DNA from: Siphonodentalium dalli | Lineage: Eukaryota; Mollusca; Scaphopoda; Gadilida; Siphonodentaliidae | NCBI GenBank assembly: GCA_032622095.1 | Contig: CP136062.1 | Location: forward strand, 150,220,875 to 150,284,874 | Direction of reading: 5' to 3' | Length of the DNA: 64,000 nt | Part shown: one piece after another, positions 1-9,571 of the stretch | How the letters are laid out: each line of letters opens with the position of its first letter | How positions within the stretch are numbered: position 1 is the first letter of the stretch | Program-made: the position numbers and the translations under genes | Notes under the pieces: model-generated | The model's input: the letters and a program-made list of their open reading frames with translations, nothing else | Database searches by the model: none | What the model was told of the DNA's origin: nothing

Positions 1-268
1 GCACGGGCTCGGCGACCCGATAAAATTCGTATTCGGGGCAAGATACATTCACATACCAAATTTCAAGTCGATAGCTCCACCCGTTTCCGAGATCTCTTCT
101 GCGCATGCGCTGCACGGGCGTCGCACGGGCTCGCCAATACGACAACGTCCACCGCCTGGTCAAACTATACACACGTACCAAGTTTCGTCCCGATCGGTCG
201 TGAATCGTAGATTTGTATTAATGACAAACATACAAACATACAGACAAACATACAAACAAACAGACAGA
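1..268. repeat. Fragment of an unclassified dispersed repeat with a short-repeat tail
   Basis: The motif GCACGGGC occurs three times (1, about 112 and 123), and the stretch ends in an imperfect ACAAACAT/ACAGAC tail at about 223-268. A GC-richer body followed by a CATACAAACA-type tail is typical of old non-autonomous repeats in invertebrate genomes. No coding capacity, terminal inverted repeat or target duplication is visible, and the left end is cut by the window. The class (SINE or MITE) is unknown. Confidence 0.4.
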
Positions 269-310
269 GGTCTATAAAATATATATGAGATTATATTATA
301 ATTTATATTT

Positions 311-367
311 ATGGCTAATAATATGATCTTGGTGGCGTTACCATTTCTGACTATGGTTTTCTTGTTA
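311..367 (+). repeat. Dispersed repeat family A, copy 1
   Basis: The core TAATAATATGATCTTG, a short gap, then GCGTTACCATTTCTGACTAT and a TTTTCTTGTTA end recur at 2785-2893, 4756-4867 and 10118-10172 in the same orientation. This copy shows only the 3' core; its upstream part is AT-rich and does not match copies 2 and 3. It is probably part of a small mobile element. Confidence 0.55.
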
Positions 368-927
368 CTCGTGCAGTTGTGCCAGTTTATGTGAAATTGG
401 AGTACAGAAGCGAATAGAGTGCCACGGACAGAAAATAATACAATCGCGGACATGAAGTGGCTGTCAAAAGGGGCGCAACTACAAGCCATGACACGACGAA
501 AGCAACAATCTTCTTCTTTAATTCATTATATGTATGTATTTGTTAATGTTATTATTTTTATTCAGTGGGGTTTGTTGAACTTTGTTCCGAAATAATTCCC
601 CAGACTTTTGACACATTTTGTCTCGCTATAACAGGTTTATTTGCATACTTCCGGAACATCCTAAGCGTTTGGTCCTTTTACATCCTTTCACACCGAAGTT
701 TAATCTATTGAATTTCTCATTTTGAGAAATATTGTTTGGCGAATAGAATATTATACGATATTTTGTTAATAAATTGTTATGCTTTACAACTGTAAAGTCC
801 ATATGCTATAACTGTATTTTTTTAATTCAGTATTACCGTGCAATTTGACTATTTATCTTTAAAATTCGGTATTTTACGCTATTATCTTTGCGCCACCCCT
901 CGCTCCAGGTCTCTTTGTGTTTCTGTG
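368..927. other. AT-rich intergenic sequence, no feature seen
   Basis: No convincing reading frame, structured RNA or repeat is visible. The short open frames on either strand have no recognisable similarity and are at lengths expected by chance. Confidence 0.5.
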
Positions 928-1085
928 CACCCATCGATCCATCTATCCGTCCATCAACTCATCGATCCATCAACTTATTCATCCGTCAATCAGTCCATCC
1001 ACCCATTAACTCATATCTACCCGTCCGTCCGGTCCATCCATCTATATTCATTCCATTCACCCATCTATCCATTCATCCGCCCACC
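928..1085. repeat. Degenerate (CCAT/ATCC)n tetranucleotide tract
   Basis: About 160 bases of imperfect CCAT, ATCC and CCGT tetranucleotides (CCATCTATCC, CCATCAACTC and similar). Two overlapping open frames rich in His, Pro and Ser cross it, but this is what such a repeat yields when translated, so no gene is called. Confidence 0.8.
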
Positions 1086-1144
1086 GGTCTGCCTTATTTC
1101 GCCCTCCAGGTGTATAATAATCTACAGTTTCTTGGTATCCTATG

Positions 1145-1266
1145 GGCGCTGGGGGTTTTATTTATAGAAATTGGGATTTTTGGGACGCAATAAAAGTTGT
1201 AATGCGACCCGAGGACGAGTCCGGTAAAAGGTGTAGTTGGGAATTTCAATTTCGTTTATTGTCGTT
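1145..1266. repeat. Dispersed repeat family B, copy 1
   Basis: This segment matches 9251-9366 over most of its length. The shared blocks are TTTTATTTATAGAA, GAGTCCGGTAAAAGGTGTAG and TTTCAATTTCGTTTATTGTC. The two copies differ by scattered substitutions and small indels, so the duplication is old. No coding capacity is seen. Confidence 0.6.
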
Positions 1267-1945
1267 TTCATTATTATTTCATGCAGCGGGCGTTTCTGGA
1301 GAAATGATTGATTGACCCATGGCTTGTTATTTGCAAGCAAAGAAGTGCGAGGCGATTAATTCTAACGGGAATTCGCGCGTTAACCATTAGCGGACTGCGC
1401 GTTATGTGTTTCTATTGTTCTTTAACCTGCTTTGTTGCATTGTTATTTGAACATCTTTCGTTTATTTTTCACGTGACATAAATCGGAATGCTATCTACTA
1501 TTATACTGCACGGGGATTTGACGATTGTATAAGAAGTTTAATTAGAACATGAATCGTACTAGCTAAATATAGCTAGGCGTTTGTTTATATCGGTGTTTAA
1601 CATGTTATTTAATATCGTTTAGTGAACTTTTTCATTCAGTTATACGCGACAAATATCGGAATGTTATATTCTAAATGAATTGGGATGGTAATTATTAACC
1701 AATTCCAACGTTATTCCTTCGTTCTGTTTGTAAATATTGACTTTTCATTTCTTTGTATGCGGAATATATCGGAGCTATGAATATAGATGTTATTAAGAAA
1801 AATTCCAACACTAATCCTTCACATTGGTTGTTTAACATACAATGTGGCCTAATTCTGAACATCATTTTTATTTATGTGCACCGATGATATATCAGAATTC
1901 TAATGCTATATGAATTGAAGAATGTTCAGAAATTACCTCCCCTTC
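1267..1945. other. AT-rich intergenic sequence, no gene seen
   Basis: Low-complexity AT-rich sequence. Partly similar phrases around TATATCGGA and TAATATCG hint at very old repeats, but nothing can be delimited. Confidence 0.4.
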
Positions 1946-2482
1946 CCGTGACCATGTTTTAATTGATCCTTATCGAGGAGGGGGCATATTATAATTAGTC
2001 CTCATTGGACCATATTTTAATTGACCCTCATGGGACTATATTGTATTTCACCCCAGTGGGACCGTAGTTTAATCCCACTGATGACACCATATTTTTATTT
2101 TAATTAACCCTCATAATGGGACCATATATTTATTCTTTAATTAAGTCACGTTACCATATTTTAATTGACCTTAATGGGACCATATTTCAATTAATCCCGA
2201 TGGGTCCATATTTTTATTAACCCTCATGGGACGATATTTTAATTAACAATCAAGGTACAATTTTAATTAACCATCATGGGACCATATTTTTTATTAACCC
2301 TCATTGGACGATATATTAATTAACCCTCATGGGACCATATTTTATTTAACATTGATGTGACCATATTATAATTTACCCTCATCGGACCATATTTCAATTA
2401 ACCCTCTCTAAGTGTGGCCATATTTTCAATTACCCTCATGGAACCATACATGTATTTTAATTAATCCTTATGAAAGGTCATA
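1946..2482. repeat. Degenerate 26-28 bp minisatellite
   Basis: Around twenty tandem copies follow the pattern GGGACCATATTTTAATTAAC followed by CCTCAT, with individual copies between about 22 and 40 bases. Copies diverge by substitutions (GGGACGATA, TGTGACCATA) and indels, so this is an old, no longer homogenised array, in contrast to the nearly identical units to the right. No open frame runs through it. Confidence 0.85.
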
Positions 2483-2784
2483 TCAGGAGTGCATTGCCTG
2501 AGGCCATTCTTAGATCAGCATTACGCTCTCCTATGGTGTATATTGGGAAGTATATCTGACCCTGTCGCAGGAGGTGGTGGACTAAATGTGATTAAAACAG
2601 ACTCGGTATTTGCGTAATTGGATACTAAATGTGATTAGAAATGTACTCGTACTTGAACCATGTTACGAAGATCGCAATTTTTTGCCCGATTATTATTCTG
2701 CATGCTATATCATGCGCTATTCAGACCACTATTTCAAATGAAATTAGAAAAAAAAAATCACATATAATAAACTACATAGGCGTT
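2483..2784. other. Intergenic sequence, no feature seen
   Basis: The only open frame of note is a 70-codon one starting near 2641. It is low-complexity, without recognisable similarity, and overlaps the repeat that follows. I regard it as chance. Confidence 0.4.
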
Positions 2785-2893
2785 ACCTATATACCGATTT
2801 TTCACAATCACCACATTAAGGTTGTTATATTGCATATATGGTTAATAATATGATATTGAGGGCGTTACCATTTCTGATTATGGTTTTCTTGTC
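2785..2893 (+). repeat. Dispersed repeat family A, copy 2 (longer form)
   Basis: Besides the family core (TAATAATATGATATTGAG then GCGTTACCATTTCTGATTAT), this copy shares an upstream block with copy 3: ACCTATATAC, then TTTTCACAATCAC and ACATTAA. The family is therefore at least about 110 bases long. No terminal repeats or flanking duplication are obvious. Confidence 0.6.
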
Positions 2894-3245
2894 TATTTAT
2901 TGGTGTGCGTTTATCTGTCCTCTAGCTGTTGATTTGTACGGGTGTATACTGCCAGTGTGATCTGGCCGTGTCAATTGAGCTATGGGGATATATCGCAGAA
3001 CAACACATTACGGGTTTCACGATATGCGAGTTATTTTAGGAAATTGTATAGTAGAACGAAGAGTAATGTCCTATTCGTACACTATAACTTCTTCTTCTTG
3101 TTGTTCTTCGTCTGTAAGGTGTTTCGTGTATACACAGTATTGCACCGTGCATTAATCAAGGGTTTAATGGTTCTGAATCTATGAGCTACTGGTAAGGATT
3201 TGTTTAAGTTTTGAGGTTGGCTCACCATCATTAATGAGTGAAAAA
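2894..3245. other. Intergenic sequence, no gene seen
   Basis: An open frame of 80 codons (2942-3184) has no recognisable similarity. The end of this stretch abuts the 3' end of the minus-strand LINE relic and may include its 3' untranslated part. Confidence 0.35.
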
Positions 3246-4252
3246 CTACCCACTCTGCCAAGCTGTTCCAATCTTTAACAGTTCTGGATATGAAGATGAA
3301 TTTGTAGGCGTCTGAGTCTGCCTGGGTCTGATGAAATGTTTCGAATGCATTTTACTTGTAAACCTTTCTGGTGGTTGAAGATTATTAATTGTAATATTTG
3401 CCGCACCAGTCAGACCCTTAATGAATACACATAGCCGCAATATTTTTCTCCTCTCCTACAGTGTCTGATGTTTTAGAGTTTCATTAATTTTAGTCATAGA
3501 ATTAGGTGAATAGTCATAATTTTGCACAATAAATCTGGACTGCAAAGAGCTTATTGGTTAACGTGATAGTATGATGATCCCATGCAAATAGAAGAGTAAT
3601 ACAGAAGAGGTCGGATGAGGCCAGTGTAGGCTTGAAGTCTCATATCTGTTGGGCACATCTTTAAATTTATATTAACAAGACCAAGAGTTCTGCCTTTTTG
3701 CATATATAGTCCACGTGCATATTCCACTTAAGGTCTTTTGTTATGTTGACGCCTAAATATTTTATAGAATCCACCAGGTTTAGGGACGATCTTTCAAGTG
3801 TATAGCTGCTTAGAATGGGTTCCTCTATGCGATACAATTGCATGGTGTTACATTTTTCCTGTTGGAACCGCATTTCCCATGTCCTTGCCCGAGCTCCGAG
3901 ATGGTCGATGTCACATTGGACCTCCACAATTTCACCTTTGGAGTTGATTTGACGGTCACAAACACACTCATCTGCGAAGAGTCTAATTTCTGATGAAATT
4001 CCTTGCACTATGTCATTAATATACACTGATAATAATAAGGGTCCTAGTACGTCTCCTGAGGGACTCCATATACCACACGGGAGCAGGAAGACGTATTGCC
4101 ATTCACAACGCATTGTTTTCACAGACAGGAATGAGTCGATCCATCGTAGAATGTCGGGTCGGATACCATATTTGGGTAGTTTTGCATTCAAAAGTTCATT
4201 GGGCACTGTGTCGAAAGCTTTTTCGAAGTCCAGAATGAAGGAGTCAACTTGT
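3246..4252 (-). pseudogene. Decayed LINE reverse transcriptase, CR1/Jockey-like, 5'-truncated
   Basis: Read on the minus strand, the sequence starts at RT motif A (LDFEKAFDTVP, just below 4252) and runs through the fingers/palm. The GVPQG box is split by a frameshift near 4055-4068, followed by VLGPLLLSVYIND. The catalytic FADD box is degraded to FADE (3968-3979). Next come the thumb motif SIKYLGVNITKDLKW and the C-terminal region typical of these LINEs, including RPLLYYSS and, at 3440-3246, ELLKIGTAW. Stops and frameshifts lie between 3660 and 3440. The endonuclease and the first half of the RT are missing, as expected of a 5'-truncated copy. It cannot make active protein. Confidence 0.85.
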
Positions 4253-4755
4253 TTCCTTTTTTATTACATATATATCAACGTAATTTGCATGATCGCACGA
4301 GTTTCCAGGCGTGTGATAATTCTCAGAATCGCACTAGTGCAATCTGTCGACGGAACTATTTCATTCAGTGTTAAAACTCAATTAAATCCACATTTTCTGT
4401 ACTGGAGATGTACGACTGTGAGTCAGCTTACTATGATACGGAGATATGGATTTTGACCAATTATCGCACTCAAATGTCGTATAAGAGAACCGAGAAGCTA
4501 AGTTTAGTGTATTTGCCGCGAGCTCGCAGCGCATCAACATAATACAGTGTCAATAGGCAAGTGTCAGAAACGCACTAATAACTGGAACGTATGCGCCATT
4601 TGTGAACACAGATCATACGTGACGTTCGGTGTGTACATGTTTCATAATTACCATAACTTTAGTTTGGCACGTCCAATTAAAAAAATGTTTTCACATATTT
4701 TCTCACCAAGCACACACTATATACACACATACAAAGCAATTACATATATTCAGCT
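4253..4755. other. Intergenic sequence, no gene seen
   Basis: AT-rich, with a run of ACACAC/TATATA-like phrases at about 4710-4760. No supported frame or structure. Confidence 0.4.
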
Positions 4756-4867
4756 ATACCTATATACACATATTTTCACAATCACTACATTAAAGCTCAA
4801 ATAAATGTATATGCCTAATAATATGATCTTGTGGGCGTTACCATTTCTGACTATCGTTCTCTTGTTA
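4756..4867 (+). repeat. Dispersed repeat family A, copy 3 (longer form)
   Basis: It shares the upstream block with copy 2 (ACCTATATACAC, TTTTCACAATCACTACATTAA) and the family core up to CTCTTGTTAT. Sequence after the core (GAATTTGTGAAACTCGACAG) weakly resembles that after copy 1, so the element may extend about 60 bases further. Confidence 0.6.
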
Positions 4868-5149
4868 TATAGAGTTACGCTTCCTGAATTTGTGAAACTC
4901 GACAGCATTAAAAAACTTTGGCTGCTGATTTGTTCTGCATCTGTAGTTGTTCCGTCCTAATGACCAAAACTGGCTTTTACAGTACGGTAATTGATTATAT
5001 TTCAGGGAAAACTCCCTCTGGAACAGAAATGTGATAATTTTTGTTTGGATAGCCAGGAAAAGTCTGGTGGGGTCTGGACGTTATGGAAGGGGTCTGAGTA
5101 TTTTATGCTGCTGATTTCTTGTGCCGTAGCTAAGATAGCTTACACATTG
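4868..5149. other. Intergenic sequence, possible extension of neighbouring repeats
   Basis: It contains GTCTGGACGTTATGG and GGGGTCTGAG, which recall the family C repeat that follows. No gene is seen. Confidence 0.3.
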
Positions 5150-5215
5150 TGGACTGCTCGACATCTGGGATCAAACGGTGACGGAATCTGACGATGTTTG
5201 CCGAATCTTAGCTTA
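5150..5215. repeat. Dispersed repeat family C, copy 1
   Basis: TGGACTGCTCGACATCTGGG, then CGGTGACGGAATCTGACGA and GTTTGCCGAAT. The same series occurs at 5359-5440, and a shortened one at 10336-10374. Confidence 0.5.
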
Positions 5216-5358
5216 CACTGCAATCGGCCAACCTCGGTGATTTCCGTACGCAAATAATATTATTTCTGCCAAAAACGATAATCCGAGAAGTTGTAACTGA
5301 ATGGGTTATAACATAGACTAAAAATAGAATAGATGTCGCACTGATGGTTATCAACCAT

Positions 5359-5440
5359 TCTGGACTCCTCGACCTGTGACATCTGGGTCCAAGCCATGGC
5401 CAAGCTCGGTGACGGAATCTGACGAGGTTTGCCGAATGTG
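5359..5440. repeat. Dispersed repeat family C, copy 2
   Basis: TCTGGACTCCTCGACCTG, CATCTGGGTCCAAG, then CGGTGACGGAATCTGACGAG and GTTTGCCGAAT. It lies about 200 bases after copy 1, so the pair may be a local duplication or parts of one element. Confidence 0.5.
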
Positions 5441-5699
5441 TTATCAACATGTAACGCGATTGGGTGCAGAAATTGCCTGGCCCCCTAGTGTTAAGGTAAT
5501 TCATATAATTTTTACGTTATATTTACATAGGGTTCGTGTAAGGTTGTGAAGAAATACTCGTAATAAAGTACTTTATATTAACTTTTAATCATTATGCTTT
5601 CAATGTGACATTCAATTAATGCCACTAAATGCGATTTGGTCCGTGATAGAATAGAAAGTGCCCGTAATTCGACAGCCATTTAAAAGCTACAAGAGATGG
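5441..5699. other. Intergenic sequence before the plus-strand LINE
   Basis: No supported feature. The 5' limit of the LINE that follows cannot be placed exactly. Confidence 0.3.
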
Positions 5700-6373
5700 T
5701 ACCAAAGAGAAAGGGAAAATGTGGACCAAAAATCAATTATGAATGCCCGCAAATGCTGATACCAGGAAACTGATACGACAAAAACACACATCATGGAGCC
5801 GCTACATGCATAACAGATATGTATCAACATATCAAAAATACTGCAAAATACGCAATAAAGTGCGACAAGATACCCGTACTGCCAGAAGAGAGTATGAAAG
5901 AAGATAGCAGCAGAAACTAAAACAAACCAAAAATCGATCTGGAAATATGTAAAATCTATGAGCTCAACTAAAGAAAAGGTTCAAGAACTATACAAAATCC
6001 CAGGCAACAAGAAGTCAGAATTGGCAGCAACAGATTCAGAAAAAGCAGAAGTGCTTGCAACATTCTTTGCCAGTATCTACACAAATGAACCAGATGGGAA
6101 TATTCCAACAATTGACAAGAGACCTAATAAATACTTGGACATGGAACCAATCATATACACAGATGATGTAACAAAGAGACTAAAGATGCTAAAAATAGAT
6201 CACCCGGCCCAGATAACATACATCCGCGTATGCTGAAAGAGCTAGCAAAAGAATTGTCACCAGCAATCACACATATATTTAAAACTTCACTAAATCAAGG
6301 AAAACTCCCGACAGAATGGAAAGAAGCAAAAGTATCGGCAATATTCAAAAAAGGAGACAAACGTGAAGCAGGA
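5700..6373 (+). pseudogene. Host LINE relic, first part: pre-RT region and start of reverse transcriptase
   Basis: Fragments in shifting frames spell the region before the RT of a CR1/L2/Jockey-like LINE. A basic helix-rich stretch (RKLIRQKHTSWSRY, about 5763) is followed from 5958 by SSTKEKVQELYKIPGNKKSE and EKAEVLATFFASIYT. A frameshift near 6205 separates this from PRMLKELAKELSPAITHIFK and the RT entry motif WKEAKVSAIFKKGDKREAG. The motif stops there: the expected next residues (NYRPVSL) are found only at 7905 onward, past an inserted element. The endonuclease is not visible. Dead copy. Confidence 0.8.
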
Positions 6374-6378
6374 CAATC

Positions 6379-7551
6379 ATGGCGGAAACCCCAAAAGTAT
6401 TACAACAACAACTGGACCTCTTTGAAAAATATTGCAATAAATGGAAATTAACAGTGAATATCGAGAAAACGAAAATTGTCAACTTTTCGAAGACCAGTCT
6501 TCCAAAAAAGACAAAATTTCTGTTCAAAGGAAGAAGAATCGAAACAGTAAACATATTTAATTACCTAGGAATAATATTTTGCAAATCTGGATCATTCACG
6601 ACGGCAAAAAAGGCCCTGGCAGAAAAAGCTACCAAAGCCATGTACTCAGTTATTGGCAATTCGCGAAAGCACTGTCTCTCGATCAAAACCCAACTTGATT
6701 TGTTCGACTTGCACGTTATGCCAATTTTATTATATGGTTGCGAGATTTGGGGTTTCGGTAACAATGATATTCTTGAAAAAGTTCATCGAAAATTTATGAA
6801 GCATATTCTTCACCTGAGGCCATCTACTCCCAACTTTATGCTGTATGGGGAATGTGGGAGACTACCAATTGACGTGTATATAAACACGAGAATAATAAAA
6901 TATTGGTGCAAAATTATGAACAGTGAGGAGGTGAGATATCCCAGAATACTTCTGAAATTAGCACAGACTATGTTCGATATCAACGCTAATCATTTCCCTT
7001 TGTTACACCGAATCTATGATTTATTAGACCATTGTAACCAATTACATGCATGGCACATGGAACGCATACCGGATACTGCCCAATTCGTTTCGTATATAAA
7101 GTGTAGTTTAATTTCACAATTCACGGATAATTGGGAAACTGATATGAACAACTCCAGTCGTGGTAAGATATACCAAATTTTTAAACATGACTTATCTTTT
7201 GAAAGGTATCTAACGTTGAACGTAGTAAACCGGATTACATTATGTAAATTTAGAACCAGTAATCACCATTTACCTATTGAAACAGGACGCTGGCGAAAAC
7301 CTGAACAAACTAACCGACTATGTCCACTCTGTAACTCCAGAAAGATTGGAGATGAATTTCATTATCTTCTTGAATGCGAGAGACTATCACCCGAAAGACA
7401 GCGATTACTATCAAAATTTACTAACAAAAAACAAAATACTATCACAATGAGTGAAATACTTAACCAGAACAATTCAACAGACATACGGAAATTGTGCGAC
7501 TTTATTAAAATAATCAATCGTAAACTTATAAATTCAGATAAGCTTGGGTAG
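6379..7551 (+). CDS. C-terminal 390 residues of a LINE ORF2-type protein (partial)
   Basis: The frame opens within the RT palm, directly after the missing YADD box (AETPKVLQQQLDLFEKYCN). It continues through the thumb motif FNYLGIIFCKSGSF, the LINE C-terminal connection (LLYGCEIWGF, near 6730) and a long C-terminal region. A cysteine/histidine knuckle, CPLC followed by H and C (from about residue 314), resembles the C-terminal CCHC-like motif of many LINEs. It ends at TAG at 7551. The first ATG is incidental, since the true protein would begin far upstream. No frameshift or internal stop is seen, so this copy is recent, but without its endonuclease and most of its RT it cannot move itself. 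It could be translated only from a fortuitous transcript. Confidence 0.85.
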   Translation: MAETPKVLQQQLDLFEKYCNKWKLTVNIEKTKIVNFSKTSLPKKTKFLFKGRRIETVNIFNYLGIIFCKSGSFTTAKKALAEKATKAMYSVIGNSRKHCLSIKTQLDLFDLHVMPILLYGCEIWGFGNNDILEKVHRKFMKHILHLRPSTPNFMLYGECGRLPIDVYINTRIIKYWCKIMNSEEVRYPRILLKLAQTMFDINANHFPLLHRIYDLLDHCNQLHAWHMERIPDTAQFVSYIKCSLISQFTDNWETDMNNSSRGKIYQIFKHDLSFERYLTLNVVNRITLCKFRTSNHHLPIETGRWRKPEQTNRLCPLCNSRKIGDEFHYLLECERLSPERQRLLSKFTNKKQNTITMSEILNQNNSTDIRKLCDFIKIINRKLINSDKLG

Positions 7552-7645
7552 ATACCGAAAAAGATAGTAAATGACACAGTATTCCTACGAACCTAACACG
7601 AAATAACATGTGCAAGCGACTAAACCAGAGTGGATACATACTCTT

Positions 7646-7674
7646 AATTATATTACCTCGCTGGTAATATAATT
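7646..7674 (+). other. Perfect 12-bp hairpin in the nested LINE's 3' untranslated region
   Basis: AATTATATTACC (7646-7657), a five-base loop TCGCT, then its exact complement GGTAATATAATT (7663-7674). The outer CTT/GAG pairs extend the stem with one G·T wobble. L2/CR1-type LINEs often use a 3' stem-loop as the recognition site for their reverse transcriptase, so this is a candidate for that signal. It lies about 230 bases before the element's 3' end. Confidence 0.6.
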
Positions 7675-7885
7675 GAGGGTGTCTATGCACTTTGTGTGGA
7701 TCAGTCATATATGACACCATAGTATATAGCGTCAGCAGACAGCACCTATGGCAAACAGGTATATTATTTATATTGTAAATACTTTTCATATATTATAATG
7801 TATATCATTTGTATTTCTATTATGTAAGTCATGTACATAAAATGTATTATATGTTATCTTAATACCTATGTATTATGGGTCAAAA

Positions 7886-7905
7886 AGATTAAACGAATTG
7901 AATTG
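7886..7905 (+). repeat. Short AATTG-repeat 3' tail of the nested LINE
   Basis: AAACGAATTGAATTG directly precedes the point where the host LINE resumes. Two AATTG units make a minimal tail, consistent with the short-repeat 3' ends of several LINE clades. Confidence 0.6.
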
Positions 7906-8800
7906 GAAACTACAGACCAGTGAGCCTGACATGTATTGTGTGCAAGATAATGGAACAGATCACGAGAAGCCATGTAACAACACATCTTGAGCAAAACAAA
8001 TTACTGAGCGACAACCAATATGGCTTCATTAGTGGGGGATCCACGACACTACAACTTCTACACTCCTTGGATGCATGGACGGAAGCTCTGGATGATAAAA
8101 CACCAACATGTATATATGTCATCTACTTTAACTTTAAGAACGCATTTGACACGATCCCACATAGGAGGCTAATAGAGAAACTGAACAAAATACGGCATTA
8201 AAGAGAAGACCATTACATGGATCCAGGGCTTTCTATCAGACAGATCACAAAAAGTGGCAGTTAACAATGTCCAATCATCAAGCAGAATGGTCACTAGTGG
8301 AATACCATAGGGATTTTTATTGGGGCCGCTGCTTTTTGTGATATACATCAACGACTTCCCAGATGAAACAAAATCAAACATGATGCTATACGCTGATGAC
8401 ACTAAACTGTACAGGAGCATCAGAAATGACTCCGATAGGCAAATCATACAGGATGACATAGATAAGATGGTCGAGTGGTCTGAAAAGTGGCTTTGCAGTT
8501 CCATCCTGATAAATGCAAAGCGAAGACAATTGGAGACACAAGAGGTACTCAATACACAATGATGAATCAAGGAAATAGACAAGCAATAACAGAAACCAAA
8601 CTAGAGAGAGAGAGAGAGAGACATTGGAGTGGAGATTGACAGCAAACTTAAATTCGAAGAACACATCAGCACTTTTTGAATTATTAGATCATACAAGAAC
8701 ATGAACGAGAAGATATTCAAAACAATCTACACCACTATGGTCAGAACCAAACTAGTATACGCCCAATTTGAATCTAGCAGTAGGACATTTAAACTGCCCA
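7905..8800 (+). pseudogene. Host LINE relic, second part: reverse transcriptase palm and thumb
   Basis: It resumes at NYRPVSLTCIVCKIMEQI and continues to DNQYGFISGGSTTLQLLH and motif A, which reads YFNFKNAFDTIPH: the first aspartate, a metal ligand, is Asn. A frameshift follows near 8200. The GIPQG box has a stop in place of Gln (TAG at 8308-8310). The YADD box is intact (MLYADDTKLY, about 8385-8414). Another frameshift comes at about 8500, and a (AG)n run at 8603-8621 lies before IGVEIDSKLKFEEH. Similarity fades after KLVYAQ at about 8767. GCCCAATT occurs at 8761 and again at about 8797, near the probable end. Inactive. Confidence 0.8.
8603..8621. repeat. (AG)n microsatellite inside the LINE relic
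   Basis: Nine AG units interrupt the thumb region of the decayed LINE. They probably expanded after the element died. Confidence 0.8.
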
Positions 8801-9250
8801 ATTGGTGAATTGCTTTGACTGTTCATATCTACATTATTACTGTATAGTATACACCTGATCACATCTGGCACTGGCAGTGACATGGAAATTCTTGACATCT
8901 GACAGTGACATGCAGCTGTCATTGAAATATTTCTTCCATAAAACACGTTTGGATCGGTACCCGGTATACGCGATATTCAAATTACCAATGCAACCAGGAA
9001 TGGTGTGATATATTAATTTCATTTTGAAAGTCGTTACTAACGACATTTCATTCAGGTGAAAATGACAAAAATAGAATACAGAATGTCGTGATGTTTACTA
9101 CAAAAAATGGTCTCAAACTACATAAAAACTCACCTTTCTGACTCCTCAACGGACACCCTTAGAAACGTTAGATTCTGATAATTCATTACCCGCGCGCCGC
9201 GTGTATACTGTCCTAGAGATTCTAGACAGCTGTGGACGCTGACATTAACA
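8801..9250. other. Intergenic sequence, no gene seen
   Basis: Short frames only. CTAGAGATTCTAG at about 9213 is a small palindrome. Nothing else stands out. Confidence 0.4.
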
Positions 9251-9366
9251 TGGGTGTTTTATTTATAGAATGGGAAATTTTGGGATGATTAAAAGTCGAA
9301 CTGCGAGTCGGATGCCGAGTCCGGTAAAAGGTGTAGTTGGGATTTTCAATTTCGTTTATTGTCGTT
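9251..9366. repeat. Dispersed repeat family B, copy 2
   Basis: Counterpart of 1145-1266 in the same orientation, sharing the ATTTATAGAA, GAGTCCGGTAAAAGGTGTAG and TTTCGTTTATTGTCGTT blocks. The body between the blocks differs by several substitutions. Confidence 0.6.
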
Positions 9367-9571
9367 AATTAACGTTATGTCAATAATGTTGATTTTTGGT
9401 TTGGGATAAGTTATGTCAATAACAAATAAAAGAAATGAAAACTATAATTTGTAAGTCTTATATTTCAACTTTTATAGATATTTTTCGTTCTGCGGCCCAC
9501 TGATGGTTGTGGTCGGAGACGGCCGAGTCGGCCGCCGGTTCGTTAATTAGGTGCTGGTTGTTATTGTTATT
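9367..9571. other. Intergenic sequence with a small GC-rich palindrome
   Basis: CGGCCGAGTCGGCCG near 9522 is a short dyad, and GTTATGTCAATAA occurs twice between 9374 and 9422. No gene is seen. Confidence 0.35.

Larger units (their letters stand above)
6374..7904 (+). mobile_element. Younger 5'-truncated LINE nested in the host LINE's reverse transcriptase
   Basis: The left junction falls right after the host's GDKREAG codons and the right junction just before the host's NYRPVSL codons, about 1.53 kb apart. The insert begins immediately after where a YADD box would be and carries one intact C-terminal frame, a 3' untranslated region with a perfect 12-bp hairpin (7646-7674), and a short AATTG-repeat tail ending at about 7905. 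Only about three bases (GGA) could be duplicated at the ends. Absent or very short target duplications and a short-repeat tail instead of poly(A) are usual for CR1/L2-type elements. Its intact frame against the riddled host shows the order of insertion. Confidence 0.8.

Noticed and set aside
160-489. A 109-codon minus-strand gene
   Set aside because: It reads through the ACAAACAT tail (Cys/Leu/Tyr/Val repeats) and a dispersed repeat; low complexity without similarity.
838-1193. His/Pro/Ser-rich protein genes at the CCAT tract
   Set aside because: Two overlapping frames of a tetranucleotide repeat; no independent coding evidence.
4010-4456. A 148-codon plus-strand gene
   Set aside because: Most of it is antisense to the minus-strand LINE reverse transcriptase.
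8169-8664. Minus-strand frames of 137 and 92 codons
   Set aside because: Antisense to the plus-strand LINE relic, whose YADD and GPLLF motifs explain the region.
9510-9560. tRNA gene or tRNA-derived SINE head (GGTTCG near a GC-rich dyad)
   Set aside because: No A box, no cloverleaf, and the B-box match is incomplete.
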